Shown: piece after piece, positions 32,861-42,000 of the stretch | Position numbering within the stretch: the stretch's first letter is position 1 | Layout of the letters: every line of letters starts with the position of its first letter | Assembly: GCA_963715565.1 (NCBI GenBank) | Contig: OY970256.1 | Span: 1,922,001-1,986,000 of the forward strand | Source: JACVRN01 sp963715565 | GTDB lineage: Bacteria; Acidobacteriota; Blastocatellia; Pyrinomonadales; Pyrinomonadaceae | DNA: 64,000 bases | Direction: 5' to 3' | Notes under the pieces: generated by a model | The model's database searches: none | What the model saw: the letters and a program-made list of their open reading frames with translations, nothing else | What the model was told of the DNA's origin: nothing | Program-made: the position numbers and the translations under genes

Positions 32861-33663
32861 AACGCCCCGGTCTCCGTGTCCCCGCGTCTCTTCGTCTCTT
32901 CCTCCTCCGGCGGCTCCCACTTGCGGTTAATCAGGCTGGCGACAAAGCCTGCGCCAAAGCCGTTGTCTATGTTGACGACCGTGACGTTAGAGGCGCACGA
33001 GTTGAGCATCCCCAATAGCGCCGCCACGCCGCCGAACGACGCGCCGTAGCCCACGCTCGTCGGGATGGCGACGACCGGCACGCCGACAATCCCGCCCACC
33101 ACAGAGGGCAGCGCTCCTTCCATCCCTGCGGCGACCACTACGACGCGCGCTCTGCGCAAGAGAGTACGCTCGGCCAGAATGCGATGAATCCCCGCCACGC
33201 CCGCGTCCCAGACGCGCTCGACGCGATTGCCCATCGCTTCAATGGTCAACGCAGCTTCCTCCGCGACGGGGATGTCGCTGGTCCCGGCTGTGACGACGGC
33301 CACGGGGCCAACGCCGCGCTCTGTCAGGTCGCGACGGATGCGAATCAATCGCGCGGATTCGTGCCATTCGGCATCCGTCACGACGTTGCGCACTTCGCCG
33401 TAGGTCGCTTCGTCCGTGCGCGTGACCAGCACGTTGGGCGCACGCCGCGCAAGGCGCTCTACAATGCCTACGACCTGCTCGCGCCGTTTGCCCGCGCCGA
33501 AGACAACTTCCGGAAAGCCCTGACGAGCAGCCCGCGCATGATCCACGCGCGCATATCCCACGTCTTCATAATGCAGATCGTTAATCTGCCGCGCGGCATC
33601 TTTGACATCAAGGGAGCCGTCGCGCGCGGCGCGCAACAATCTCTCGATTTCCTGTAAGTCCAT
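32857..33663 (-). CDS. larB: LarB: pyridinium-3,5-biscarboxylate synthesis carboxylase
   Basis: LarB carboxylates nicotinate adenine dinucleotide in the synthesis of the nickel-pincer cofactor of lactate racemase-type enzymes. The 268-residue protein starts at MDLQEIERLLRAARDG, typical of the family. The C-terminal half is the PurE-like domain: VAVVTAGTSDIPVAEEA, VWDAGVAGIHR, VVVAAGMEGALPSVVGG and IPTSVGYGASFGG. LarC and LarE are not in the window. Its stop overlaps the start of the LCAT-like lipase (TTATGA), so translation is coupled. Older databases label this family NCAIR mutase-like. Confidence 0.93.
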   Translation of the reverse strand: MDLQEIERLLRAARDGSLDVKDAARQINDLHYEDVGYARVDHARAARQGFPEVVFGAGKRREQVVGIVERLARRAPNVLVTRTDEATYGEVRNVVTDAEWHESARLIRIRRDLTERGVGPVAVVTAGTSDIPVAEEAALTIEAMGNRVERVWDAGVAGIHRILAERTLLRRARVVVVAAGMEGALPSVVGGIVGVPVVAIPTSVGYGASFGGVAALLGMLNSCASNVTVVNIDNGFGAGFVASLINRKWEPPEEEETKRRGDTETGAL

Positions 33664-33835
33664 TTGAACCGAAACCTTGTACGGGCTGAAATGGGGAGCG
33701 TGCACGGCATTCTAACATCGAAGCCGGAAGTTCTCTAAGTCATGCCCGCTTGCGCTTCATCAATGCAAGCCCTTAAGATTACATTACAGCGACAGACGAC
33801 AAGCCAGAGCGGGATTTTCATCCTCTTTATTTATC

Positions 33836-33864
33836 TTGTCACTTGTCACCTGTCACCTGTCACT
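33836..33864. repeat. Single arm of GTCACTT word repeat
   Basis: This is a string of TGTCACTTGTCACCTGTCAC words, the same family as at 3988 and 6937, but without an opposite arm close by. It ends six bases before the ubiX start. Confidence 0.7.
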
Positions 33865-33869
33865 GCCTT

Positions 33870-34511
33870 ATGGAACTGACCGTCGCCATCACAGGAGCTT
33901 CGGGTGCGATTTACGCGCACCGCACGCTCATACATCTGGCGCTGAGCGGAATTGTACAGCGCATCAATCTCATTATGTCGGAGAAGGCGCTGACGGTGGC
34001 GCGCGTGGAGCTGGGCGTGGACTTGCGCACGGCTGATGCGCGCAAGGTCAACGAGTGGATTGGGTTGGAGAGCCATTCAAAGCTTATACATCTTGAACGG
34101 CTCGACAACCTCGCGGCCAGACCCGCTTCCGGCTCGCACGTGCAGGCCGGGATGATTATCGTTCCCTGCTCTATGGGGACGCTCGGCGCAATCGCTTCGG
34201 GCGCGGGCACGAACCTGATTCATCGCGCGGCGGACGTCTCGCTCAAAGAGGGGCGCAAGCTCGTGATTGTTCCGCGCGAGACGCCTTATAACTTGATTCA
34301 CCTTGAGAACATGCTGCGGCTGGCCCGCGCAGGGGCGCGCATCCTGCCCGCCAGCCCTGCCTTTTATCATCGCCCGCAAACCATAGAAGAGATGGCAGAC
34401 CATCTGGTCTTTCGCATCCTTGACCAGCTCAGTATCCCGCACTCGCAAAAGACAAGGTGGCGCGGCACGCCCGAGCAACTAAACGAAGCGGTCGAGGTCG
34501 AAGGCGATTGA
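33870..34511 (+). CDS. ubiX: Flavin prenyltransferase (UbiX/MqnM-type)
   Basis: UbiX prenylates FMN to make the cofactor of UbiD-family decarboxylases. The 213-residue protein starts MELTVAITGASGAIYAHR, with the GASG FMN loop, then SEKALTVARVELG, MIIVPCSMGTLGAIASG, the prenyl-binding VIVPRETPYNLIHLENMLRLARAGA, and PASPAFYHRPQTIEEM. Its position next to a UbiA-like prenyltransferase, mqnE and mqnD suggests service in menaquinone synthesis through the futalosine route, where the UbiX-type partner is called MqnM. The matching UbiD/MqnL gene is outside the window. The start ATG 33870 sits just after a repeat arm. Confidence 0.94.
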   Translation: MELTVAITGASGAIYAHRTLIHLALSGIVQRINLIMSEKALTVARVELGVDLRTADARKVNEWIGLESHSKLIHLERLDNLAARPASGSHVQAGMIIVPCSMGTLGAIASGAGTNLIHRAADVSLKEGRKLVIVPRETPYNLIHLENMLRLARAGARILPASPAFYHRPQTIEEMADHLVFRILDQLSIPHSQKTRWRGTPEQLNEAVEVEGD

Positions 34512-34629
34512 AGTTTGGCAGAGTGCCATGAGCGCGGGGCGCGTCGTGGCGATTTGCAAATTGTTGAAGATGAAACGGGCGCTATTATTAAAACTTCGGA
34601 TGGCCTCACTTTTGCTTAAGCTAGATTAG

Positions 34630-35571
34630 ATGGCGACTGTCACACGAAACATACGCACCACGCTGGAGATGATTAAGATCGAGCACACGCTCTTTGCGTT
34701 GCCGTTCGCCTTCCTCGGCGCGGTGCTCGCAGCAAGAGGATTGCCGACCTTGTGGCAGATTCTATGGATTACGCTTGCCATGGTCGGCGCTCGTTCGGCG
34801 GCGATGGCTTTTAACCGCATCGCAGACCGCGAATATGACGCGCGCAACCCGCGCACACAGACGCGCGCCATCCCTGCGGGCGCTCTTTCCGTAGGCTTCG
34901 CGTGGGCCTTTACCGTGGCTTCGGCGGCGCTCTTTTTTCTAGCCGCGACGATGCTCAACCGTTTGACGCTGCTGCTCGCGCCCGTGGCGCTCGTGAGCGT
35001 GCTGCTCTATTCATATACCAAGCGTTGGACTTCGCTTTCGCATCTCGTGTTGGGCTGGTGTCTGGCGATTGCGCCGACGGGAGCGTGGGTCGCCGTGCGC
35101 GGTGCGATTGATAGCCCCGTGCCTCTCTTGCTGTCGCTGGTGGTATTGCTTTGGACCGCAGGCTTCGACGTGCTCTACGCTTGTCAGGATTATGATTTCG
35201 ACCGCAGGGAGGGTTTGCACTCGCTTCCGCGCCGCTTCGGTGTCCGCAGGGCTCTCTGGATTTCGCGCGCTCTGCACGCGTGCGCGTTCATAGCTCTCGT
35301 GGCGCTCTATGTTGTCACGGGCCTCGGCCTGCTTGCGCTCGGAGGTGTCCTCCTGACTGGCGCGCTACTGGTTTATCAACACGCGCTCGTGCGCGCAGAT
35401 GACCTCTCGCGCCTCAATGCGGCCTTTTTTACGACGAACGCTTTTGTCAGCGTCATCCTTTTTATCACTTTCGGCGGAGCGATTTTGATGAGTCCCAAAT
35501 CCCAGGTCCAAAGTCCCAAGTCAGGTGCAAGTTTTTACAGAATTGTGGGACAATCAAGACTTGATGCGTGA
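34630..35571 (+). CDS. mqnP: UbiA-family prenyltransferase (MqnP-like)
   Basis: This membrane enzyme attaches a polyprenyl chain to an aromatic acid; in this context the substrate is probably 1,4-dihydroxy-6-naphthoate. The 313-residue protein has eight or nine membrane segments. Its two Asp-rich motifs are NRIADREYDARNPRT (about 62-76) and CQDYDFDRREGLHS (about 186-199), which bind diphosphate-Mg. The last residues, from about 290 (SPKSQVQSPKSGA), are translated from an AAGTCCC-word repeat, so the natural end has been lengthened by repeat DNA. It lies between ubiX and mqnE on the same strand. Confidence 0.9.
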   Translation: MATVTRNIRTTLEMIKIEHTLFALPFAFLGAVLAARGLPTLWQILWITLAMVGARSAAMAFNRIADREYDARNPRTQTRAIPAGALSVGFAWAFTVASAALFFLAATMLNRLTLLLAPVALVSVLLYSYTKRWTSLSHLVLGWCLAIAPTGAWVAVRGAIDSPVPLLLSLVVLLWTAGFDVLYACQDYDFDRREGLHSLPRRFGVRRALWISRALHACAFIALVALYVVTGLGLLALGGVLLTGALLVYQHALVRADDLSRLNAAFFTTNAFVSVILFITFGGAILMSPKSQVQSPKSGASFYRIVGQSRLDA

Positions 35572-35641
35572 GATTTGACCTGATGCGTTAGACTTTGTAT
35601 TTCGGACTTGAGATTTGGGACTTTGGACTTGGGACTTCGAA
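35490..35641. repeat. Split inverted repeat of AAGTCCC words between ubiA-like and mqnE
   Basis: The left arm GAGTCCCAAATCCCAGGTCC (about 35490) pairs with GGACTTTGGACTTGGGACTT (about 35619) across about 100 bases. The left arm is translated as the end of the prenyltransferase and the right arm ends just before the mqnE start. Confidence 0.8.
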
Positions 35642-35642
35642 C

Positions 35643-36758
35643 ATGATGCAGTTTTCACACGACGAGAATTTAAACGAGCTTGCCGGGAAGGTCTGGCGGG
35701 GCGAGCGCCTTACGTTTGACGAAGGGCTCAGGCTTTATGCGACGGCTGATCTTCCGGCGCTGGCGAAGTTGGCCGATACCGTTCGACGGCGTCTTCACGG
35801 GCGCACGACCTATTTCAACGTCAATCGTCATTTCAACCCCACCAACGTCTGCTATGTTGATTGCAAGTTCTGCGGCTTCTATCGCAAGCCGACGGCTGTG
35901 GACGCTTACACGCACAACATAGACGAGAGCCTGCGCATCGCCGGTGAGGCTGTGCGCGAAGGCGCGACCGAGCTTCACATCGTCGGCGGCCTCAACACGA
36001 AATTGCCTTGGAGCTACTACACGGACCTGCTGGCGGCCTTGAAGCGCACGTACCCGCAGCTTCATTTGAAAGCCTTCACGATGGTCGAGCTTGACCACTT
36101 CGCGCGCTTCTACAAGATGGCGGATGAGGACGTGATAGAGCAGTTGAAAGCGGCGGGCATGAACAGTTGTCCGGGCGGCGGCGCGGAAATCTTTCGCGAG
36201 CCGACGCGCTCCATGCTCTGCGCGCACAAGTGCGACGCGGATCGCTGGCTTGAGCTTTCCGGCAAAGTCCACACGGCGGGTCTCAAGACCAACGCCACCA
36301 TGCTCTACGGTCACATCGAATCCATAGAAGATCGCGTTGACCACTTTATTCGCCTGCGCGAGCAGCAGGATAAAACGGGCGGCTTCCAGTGCTTTATCCC
36401 GCTCGCTTTCTATCCCGAAAACACGCAGCTCGCGCACTTGCCCGGCCCTTCCGGCGTTGATTCGCTGAAGACCATCGCGGTCTCGCGCCTGATGCTCGAC
36501 AACTTCCCGCACATCAAAGCCTACTGGGTGATGCTCGGAAAACGCCTCTCGCAGGTCGCGCTCCACTACGGCGCAAACGATCTGGACGGCACTATCACCG
36601 AAGGCGGCGAGCTGTCGGAAAGCTACTCGGTCGAGGCCAACCAGGAAGTGAAGATGACCAAGCAGGAGATCGTCGCGCTTATACAGGAGGCGGGCTTCGA
36701 GGCCGTCGAGCGCGACACGGTCTACAATAAGATTGAGCGTGAAACGGTGGCGACGTAA
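35643..36758 (+). CDS. mqnE: Aminofutalosine synthase (radical SAM)
   Basis: MqnE joins 3-[(1-carboxyvinyl)oxy]benzoate to a SAM-derived adenosyl radical to give aminofutalosine in menaquinone synthesis. The 371-residue protein starts at ATG 35643 (a second ATG follows at once). The radical SAM cluster is CYVDCKFCGFYR (about residues 64-75), CxxxCxxC spacing. Other family segments are HIVGGLNTKLPWSYY, FTMVELDHFA, SCPGGGAEIF, ATMLYGHIESIEDRVDH and FIPLAFYPENT. mqnD lies 128 bp downstream and the MqnP-like gene lies upstream. Confidence 0.95.
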   Translation: MMQFSHDENLNELAGKVWRGERLTFDEGLRLYATADLPALAKLADTVRRRLHGRTTYFNVNRHFNPTNVCYVDCKFCGFYRKPTAVDAYTHNIDESLRIAGEAVREGATELHIVGGLNTKLPWSYYTDLLAALKRTYPQLHLKAFTMVELDHFARFYKMADEDVIEQLKAAGMNSCPGGGAEIFREPTRSMLCAHKCDADRWLELSGKVHTAGLKTNATMLYGHIESIEDRVDHFIRLREQQDKTGGFQCFIPLAFYPENTQLAHLPGPSGVDSLKTIAVSRLMLDNFPHIKAYWVMLGKRLSQVALHYGANDLDGTITEGGELSESYSVEANQEVKMTKQEIVALIQEAGFEAVERDTVYNKIERETVAT

Positions 36759-36892
36759 GCCGGACTCGCCTGACGAAACAATTTTTTATGGCTCAGCTCA
36801 TGATACGACGTGTGCAGCGAATACAAATTCGATTACAGAAAATCAAAGCCGAATCGCTTCACAACGAAATCGTCTCTTAGAATTTTTTGAAT

Positions 36893-37741
36893 ATGACAAC
36901 TGCAACTGAAACACGAACCATCAGCGTCGCGCATTCGCCGGATTCGGACGATGCCTTTATGTTTTACGGGCTGGCGACGGAGAAGCTGGACACGGGCGAC
37001 CTGCGTTTCACGCACGTCCTTAAAGACATACAGACCTTGAACGAAGAGGCCATGCGCGGGACGTTTGACGTGACGGCCATCAGCTTTCACGCCTATGCTT
37101 ACATCGCGGACAAGTACGCGCTCCTGCCGCACGGCGCGAGCATCGGCGACAACTACGGTCCGATAGTAGTTTCACGCGAGCCGCAGCGGCCCGAAGATTT
37201 ATCAAACCTCAAGATAGCCGTCCCCGGAACATTGACGAGCGCTTTTCTGGCCTTGCGGATTTTTAACCCGTCGTTCAATTACGAAGTGGTTCCCTTTGAC
37301 GAAATCATCGCCGCCGTTCAGGAAGGCCGCGCCGATGCAGGGCTACTGATTCACGAAGGCCAGCTTTTCTATCGCGACCTCGGGCTTCACAAGGTTGTGG
37401 ATTTGGGCGAGTGGTGGCACGCGCGTACAGGATTGCCGTTGCCCATGGGCGGCAACGTCATACGGCGCGACCTAGGGCGGGATTTGATGAGGAAAGTCTC
37501 CGGCTATCTACACGCGAGCATACAGTATTCATTAGAGCACCGCGAGGAAGCTCTACAGTACGCGATGCAGTTTGCGCGCGACATGGATACGCCACTGGCC
37601 GACCGCTTTGTCGCTATGTGGGTCAACGACTTGACGCTCGATTACACGGAGCGCGGGCGCGAGGCCGTTCGCCGCCTGCTACGTGAAGGTCACGAGCAAG
37701 GGATTATCCCGCACGCCGTCACGGTCGAGTTCGCCGAATAA
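36893..37741 (+). CDS. mqnD: 1,4-dihydroxy-6-naphthoate synthase
   Basis: MqnD converts cyclic dehypoxanthinyl futalosine to 1,4-dihydroxy-6-naphthoate. The 282-residue protein has a periplasmic-binding-protein-like fold without a signal peptide. Conserved segments are SVAHSPDSDDAFMFYGL, EEAMRGTFDVTAISFHAYAYI, LPHGASIGDNYGP, LKIAVPGTLTSAFLAL, DAGLLIHEGQLFY and LGEWWHARTGLPLPMGGNVIRRD, which contains the catalytic His region. A TTG two codons earlier is also possible; ATG 36893 is preferred. A terminator follows at 37769. Confidence 0.94.
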   Translation: MTTATETRTISVAHSPDSDDAFMFYGLATEKLDTGDLRFTHVLKDIQTLNEEAMRGTFDVTAISFHAYAYIADKYALLPHGASIGDNYGPIVVSREPQRPEDLSNLKIAVPGTLTSAFLALRIFNPSFNYEVVPFDEIIAAVQEGRADAGLLIHEGQLFYRDLGLHKVVDLGEWWHARTGLPLPMGGNVIRRDLGRDLMRKVSGYLHASIQYSLEHREEALQYAMQFARDMDTPLADRFVAMWVNDLTLDYTERGREAVRRLLREGHEQGIIPHAVTVEFAE

Positions 37742-37768
37742 GAGAAGACAAAAAAAAGATTATGGTTT

Positions 37769-37811
37769 GGTGACGCCCGGTCCTAGTGGAAGATCAGGCG
37801 TCACCTTTTTC
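37769..37811. terminator. Terminator after mqnD
   Basis: The arms GGTGACGCC (37769-37777) and GGCGTCACC (37797-37805) form a 9-bp stem with a 19-base loop, followed by TTTTT. It lies between the convergent mqnD and 37827-38435 genes. Confidence 0.8.
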
Positions 37812-37826
37812 CCTTTGCCCTAGCGG

Positions 37827-38435
37827 TCAACTAGCCGCCGCAAAGGTGCTGGGGTGTTTCGCAGCAATTTCATCCGCCGCGAGGGTACGGATGACTGTCT
37901 CGGCGCGCAGGCTGATGTGCCCCAACGCATCAGCCAGTCCCCATTCGACGAGGAAGCAGCGCGCCATCATTGCCAACGGCTGCGGCGTTGCGACAATGAT
38001 TCGACAGTTCACGGGACGCGGATAGGGATCGCCTACAGGCGTGTAGCGTCCCGTCTCCACGATGCGACAGAGCACGTGGCGCGCGGCAGGCGAAAGCTTT
38101 TCGATGTTGGTCAGGAAAAGCGTGCCCGTCCCCGATGCGCCAATCAACCCTGTCTTTTCTGGAAAAGCAAGCGCGACGCCGCCCGCCGTCCCGCCCAGTA
38201 GGACGGTCGTGCGGTCGCCGCGCTCATCATCAGCAAGCTGACGGCCATCAAGCTCCTCCCACGAGCCCATCCCGCCCGCTGCCCCGTGCAGCAACGTGGC
38301 CGCTCTACGTTGCAAAGGCGCTTGCGCGCTGTAGAGGTTCACGGGTAGGCGAGAAGCCGCCAGTCGCCGATATGAGGACCGAAGCTTTGATGGGTCGGTT
38401 CTCCAATCAGCCAGTTTCTCCACGCTGTCTATCAT
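37827..38435 (-). CDS. Degenerate sigma-54 activator-like AAA+ domain
   Basis: The 202-residue protein resembles part of the AAA+ domain of sigma-54 activators: the Walker B-like strand is GTGTLFLTNIEKLSPAARHVL (usual GGTLFLDEI..L), followed by GRYTPVGDPYPRPVNCRIIVATPQPL (usual '..P.G......dvRiiaaT'). The Walker A GExGxGK loop and the GAFTGA loop are absent, and the Asp-Glu of Walker B is replaced by Thr-Asn. ATP hydrolysis and sigma-54 contact are therefore unlikely. There is no DNA-binding domain. It may be a decayed regulator or a protein with a new role. Confidence 0.7.
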   Translation of the reverse strand: MIDSVEKLADWRTDPSKLRSSYRRLAASRLPVNLYSAQAPLQRRAATLLHGAAGGMGSWEELDGRQLADDERGDRTTVLLGGTAGGVALAFPEKTGLIGASGTGTLFLTNIEKLSPAARHVLCRIVETGRYTPVGDPYPRPVNCRIIVATPQPLAMMARCFLVEWGLADALGHISLRAETVIRTLAADEIAAKHPSTFAAAS

Positions 38436-38505
38436 TTCAAATTTTCCTTTTGTGCGGCCTATTGTGAAGCGAGGGAACTGATCTTCTTTGTTACTCCGCC
38501 GCGGG

Positions 38506-38724
38506 TTAAAGCACGACGGAAAGGTAAATTTTGACTAAGCTCAAAAAGCCGGGGGTTTCCGTACTACCGTCAATGGAGACGACGACGTCTCCCACTTCTA
38601 CAGTGGCTGTGGCCCTGACAGCCGGTGTCTCCGTGCTACCCTGTGCCCGGACAGCGGCGGGGGTGCCCAAGCCCACCACTGCTGCCAGCACAATGATCGA
38701 TAACCATTTCTGAATTCCGCGCAT
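38506..38724 (-). CDS. Small exported peptide with an STETP repeat
   Basis: The 72-residue protein starts at ATG 38724 behind a strong GGGGAGAG. It has a signal peptide (GIQKWLSIIVLAAVVGLGTPAAVRAQ) and a short mature chain. The word STETP occurs twice (STETPAVRATATVEVGD and STETPGFLSLV). The C-terminus is hydrophobic (FLSLVKIYLSVVL) and could insert into a membrane. The family is unknown. Confidence 0.55.
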   Translation of the reverse strand: MRGIQKWLSIIVLAAVVGLGTPAAVRAQGSTETPAVRATATVEVGDVVVSIDGSTETPGFLSLVKIYLSVVL

Positions 38725-38739
38725 TTTCTCTCCCCTCAA

Positions 38740-39084
38740 ATTTCTTCGTTTTAAGTTATATCGGGTATATCTGGTACCAGGAAGGACAGCCTGTTAAATC
38801 ATTTGGCGTCGTCTTCATGCTCTCTCTCTATTAACAAGGCTTGTGCCACACCTTGCGCAAGCGGGAAATGATACTCAAAAGCCCGTGTTTATTAGCTTTC
38901 GCGTGTCGTTGCCAAAAGCGCGAAGTCTAGAGAGATGACAGTTTTTTTGCCGGGCGTGATTCATGGATGGAGCCCGTGTAGAGAGATTAACTCAACTGAT
39001 TATAGGCTTTTAAGAGTTGTGCATAAGATTTTGCTTGAGGGTGCAAAAAATTTTGCATCAGGGCGCGACCTACGTGCCTGCGCT
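38740..39084. other. Gene-free stretch between the small peptide gene and the sigma-54 activator
   Basis: These 345 bases have no open frame with a ribosome site. The only structure seen is TGCAAAAAATTTTGCA at about 39042, a small palindrome 28 bases beyond the activator stop, which could help termination. The rest is featureless to the eye. Confidence 0.5.
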
Positions 39085-42000
39085 TTATGATTCTTCGTCG
39101 AGTTGGTCTAATTCCGGGTGGGCTATGTCGAAGCGGCGCAGCTTGTAGGTAAAGGTCTGGCGGCGCAGGCCAAGGGATTCAGCCGCGCGCGAGGCGTTGC
39201 CGCTCTGCCGCGCCAGCGCTTCGGAGAGAAGTTGTCGCTCGACGTCCGCCATAATCTCCTTGAAGTTGATGGGCTTGGAGAAATCTAGCTGGAAGCGTAC
39301 CGGGGAGGTTCCGGAGGCGGCGCGCAGTATGTCCGGCGAAAGCGATTCAGAGCTGACGGCCTGACCGTCTTCGGCAAAGACCACTATGCGCTCTATCTCG
39401 CTTCGCAACTGGCGTACGTTGCCGGGCCACTGGTAGCGCGTCAAATAAATCATGGCCTCGGGCGTGATGCCCGCCAGTTGACGATTGTGGCGGCGGCAAG
39501 CCTCCTCGAAATAGTAGGAGGCCAGAAGCGGTATGTCTTCGGGCCGCTCACGCAGGGGCGGAACTTTGACGACAAAGGTGTTGAGACGATAGAAGAGGTC
39601 TTCGCGAAAGCGCCCCTGTCGCACGTCCTCTTCAAGGTCGCGGTTGGTGGCGGCAATCACGCGTACGTTGACCTTGCGCGGCGCTTCTCCGAGGGGCATG
39701 ATTTCGCCGCCCTGCAAGAATCTAAGGAGCTTGGGCTGTGCGTCTAGGGCCAAATCGCCTATCTCGTCCAGAAAGAGCGTGCCGCCTTCGGCAGCGCGTA
39801 TGATGCCGCGCTGGTCGTTGACAGCGCCCGTGAAAGTCCCGCGCTTGTGGCCGAAGAGCTGGCTTTCGACCAGTTCCCTTGGCGCAGCCGAGCAGTTAAA
39901 GGGAAGAAAAATCTTTTCACGGCGCGGCCCTTCCTCATGAAGAGAACGCGCAATCAGCTCTTTGCCCGTGCCCGATTCACCGAGCACAAGCACGGTCGCG
40001 TCCGAATCCTTCAAGCGCTCCATGCGCGAAAGCACGTCGCGCATGGCAAAGCTCGTGGCGATGATATTGGGGAAGAGTCCGGAAGCCAGAGGCAGAGAGG
40101 TCGTGGCGTTGAATGGCCTGACGCGCCGTATGTCCGTGCGTAGGTCCAGCATCTGCAAGGCCAGACGTGTGACGCCGACGAGCGCGTCCAGAATTTCCGA
40201 GCGGCGTTCGGAGAGCGGCGCGGGCGAGCGCAGGTAGAGGACAAACGCTCCACCGTTTCTACGCGGCGCAAGCGTGCGACACAAATCGTCCGAGATGGCT
40301 TTGGATGACTGGGGCGCACCGAGCGTAGTGGTTGCAGACTCGACGGGCGCGCCCGCCGCCACCTTATCTTTCGCTTCCAGATGTTGCAGCACGGCCTGTG
40401 CGGCGCGCTGGCGGTCCCGTTCGTCAAGGTCGATGGTCGCCTGCGCGTAGAGCTGGCGGTCGTCGTCCGTGGCGAAGACGGCTGCGCCGCGCGTTGCCAG
40501 AGCATTTTTGGCGGCAAACATCAGCTCGCGCAGGAGACGCTCGCGTCCCGACGCGGCATCCAGAATCTGCATGATGAGCGGAGCCACGTCCGGCGGAATC
40601 AGGTTGATGGAAGGCACGGGCGCTATCTGCCACGCTTCCATACGCTCGGCTGCGCGCTGCGCCTCGCCTTCGGCGCGCTCTGCATCGAGCTTTGCGCCGA
40701 GCGCGTAAAACTGTCGCGCGGCTTCGTTAAAGCGCTCGTGCGCCAGCGCGTATTCGCCCCTGCGGGCCAGACTTTCGCCGTGCTCAAAAACCGTGAGCGC
40801 CACCTGATAGTTAGCGTTCATGGAGCGGAACGCTTCTTCGGTCTGGCGGAAGAGGCGCTCGCCGCGCGAAGGGTCGCGCCGCCGCGAGATAAAAGCGGCC
40901 ATGTTGCGTTGAAGGATGGCGTCCAGATAAGAGTAAGGCAGATTTTCAAGCTCGCTCTGCGCGATTCTCATCCAATCTTCCGCAGGCATCCACTTGTCAC
41001 TGCGGCGATAGCCTTCGACCATCAGGAGCGCCGCCTCGGAAGAGATTCTTTCTTCGTTGATCTCGCGTGCGAGGTCGCGTGCGTTGCGTGCGTAGGTGAG
41101 CGCCAGATGCGTATTGCGCGAGCCGAGCCAGAGTTGCCCGAGCGAAAGCAAAGCCTGCGCTTCGTTCTTCTTGCTCCCGAAGTCGCGTGCCAGATCGAGC
41201 GCCGAGCGTAAAAGCTCGTTCGACTCGTGCACCCGCCCCTGATGTCCACGCAAAGTCCCGAGAGTCTCCGTGAAGCTGCCTTCGTTCAAGCGGTCGCCGC
41301 AGGCGCGCGAGATTCCCAGCGCCTGCTGGACGTAGCTTTCCGCCTTGGCCCACTCGCCCGTGTAGATTTCCGTCAGCGCCAGATTATTAGAGACCATGGC
41401 GACCAGTTGGTCGCTGCGATGTCCCGCCAGATGCTCTAGCGCGCGATGGCCCGCGTTGACGGCTTCGTAAAAGTTTCCCTGCCAGTGATGCATCACGCAC
41501 AGGTTGTTCTGTAGCCGCGCGCGCATCGTATCGTCGGTCGTATTGCGCAGGAGCCTGAGCGCGCGGCGATAACACATCCCTGCTTCGTCCAGATCGCCCT
41601 CGTGCCGTGCCACCATGCCCAGATTCATGTAGGTCATGGCGAGCGCCCGGTCCTGCCGCGTGCGTCGCCCCAGCTCTATGCTCACCTCGTAGTGCTCGCG
41701 CGCCAGCGGAATCTCGTCGAGCGCCCAGTAGGAGCGTCCCAAACAATGATGCGCGCGCGCCAGATTCACGGCGTCGCCCGTCGGCTCAAGAATTTCGCGT
41801 GCGCGATTAAGGAGCGTGACCGAGCGTGAAAAGTCGTTCTGCCAGTAAGCGTGTGCGCCGAAGGCCAGGAGGATGAGGCCGCGCGAGTGGGCCGGAAACG
41901 GATCGAGCGCGTGGACGTTATAGACGGCCAAAATGCGCCCGGCTTCGTTGTATTGCCCCAGGCCTTCGTGAACCGTCGAGAGGAGCGTGCGCGCCTGTAC

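Noticed and set aside
38740..39084. Sigma-54 promoter (TTGTGCCACACCTTGC)
   Set aside because: The spacing and the GG of the -24 element do not match TGGCAC-N5-TTGC, and no gene starts properly after it.
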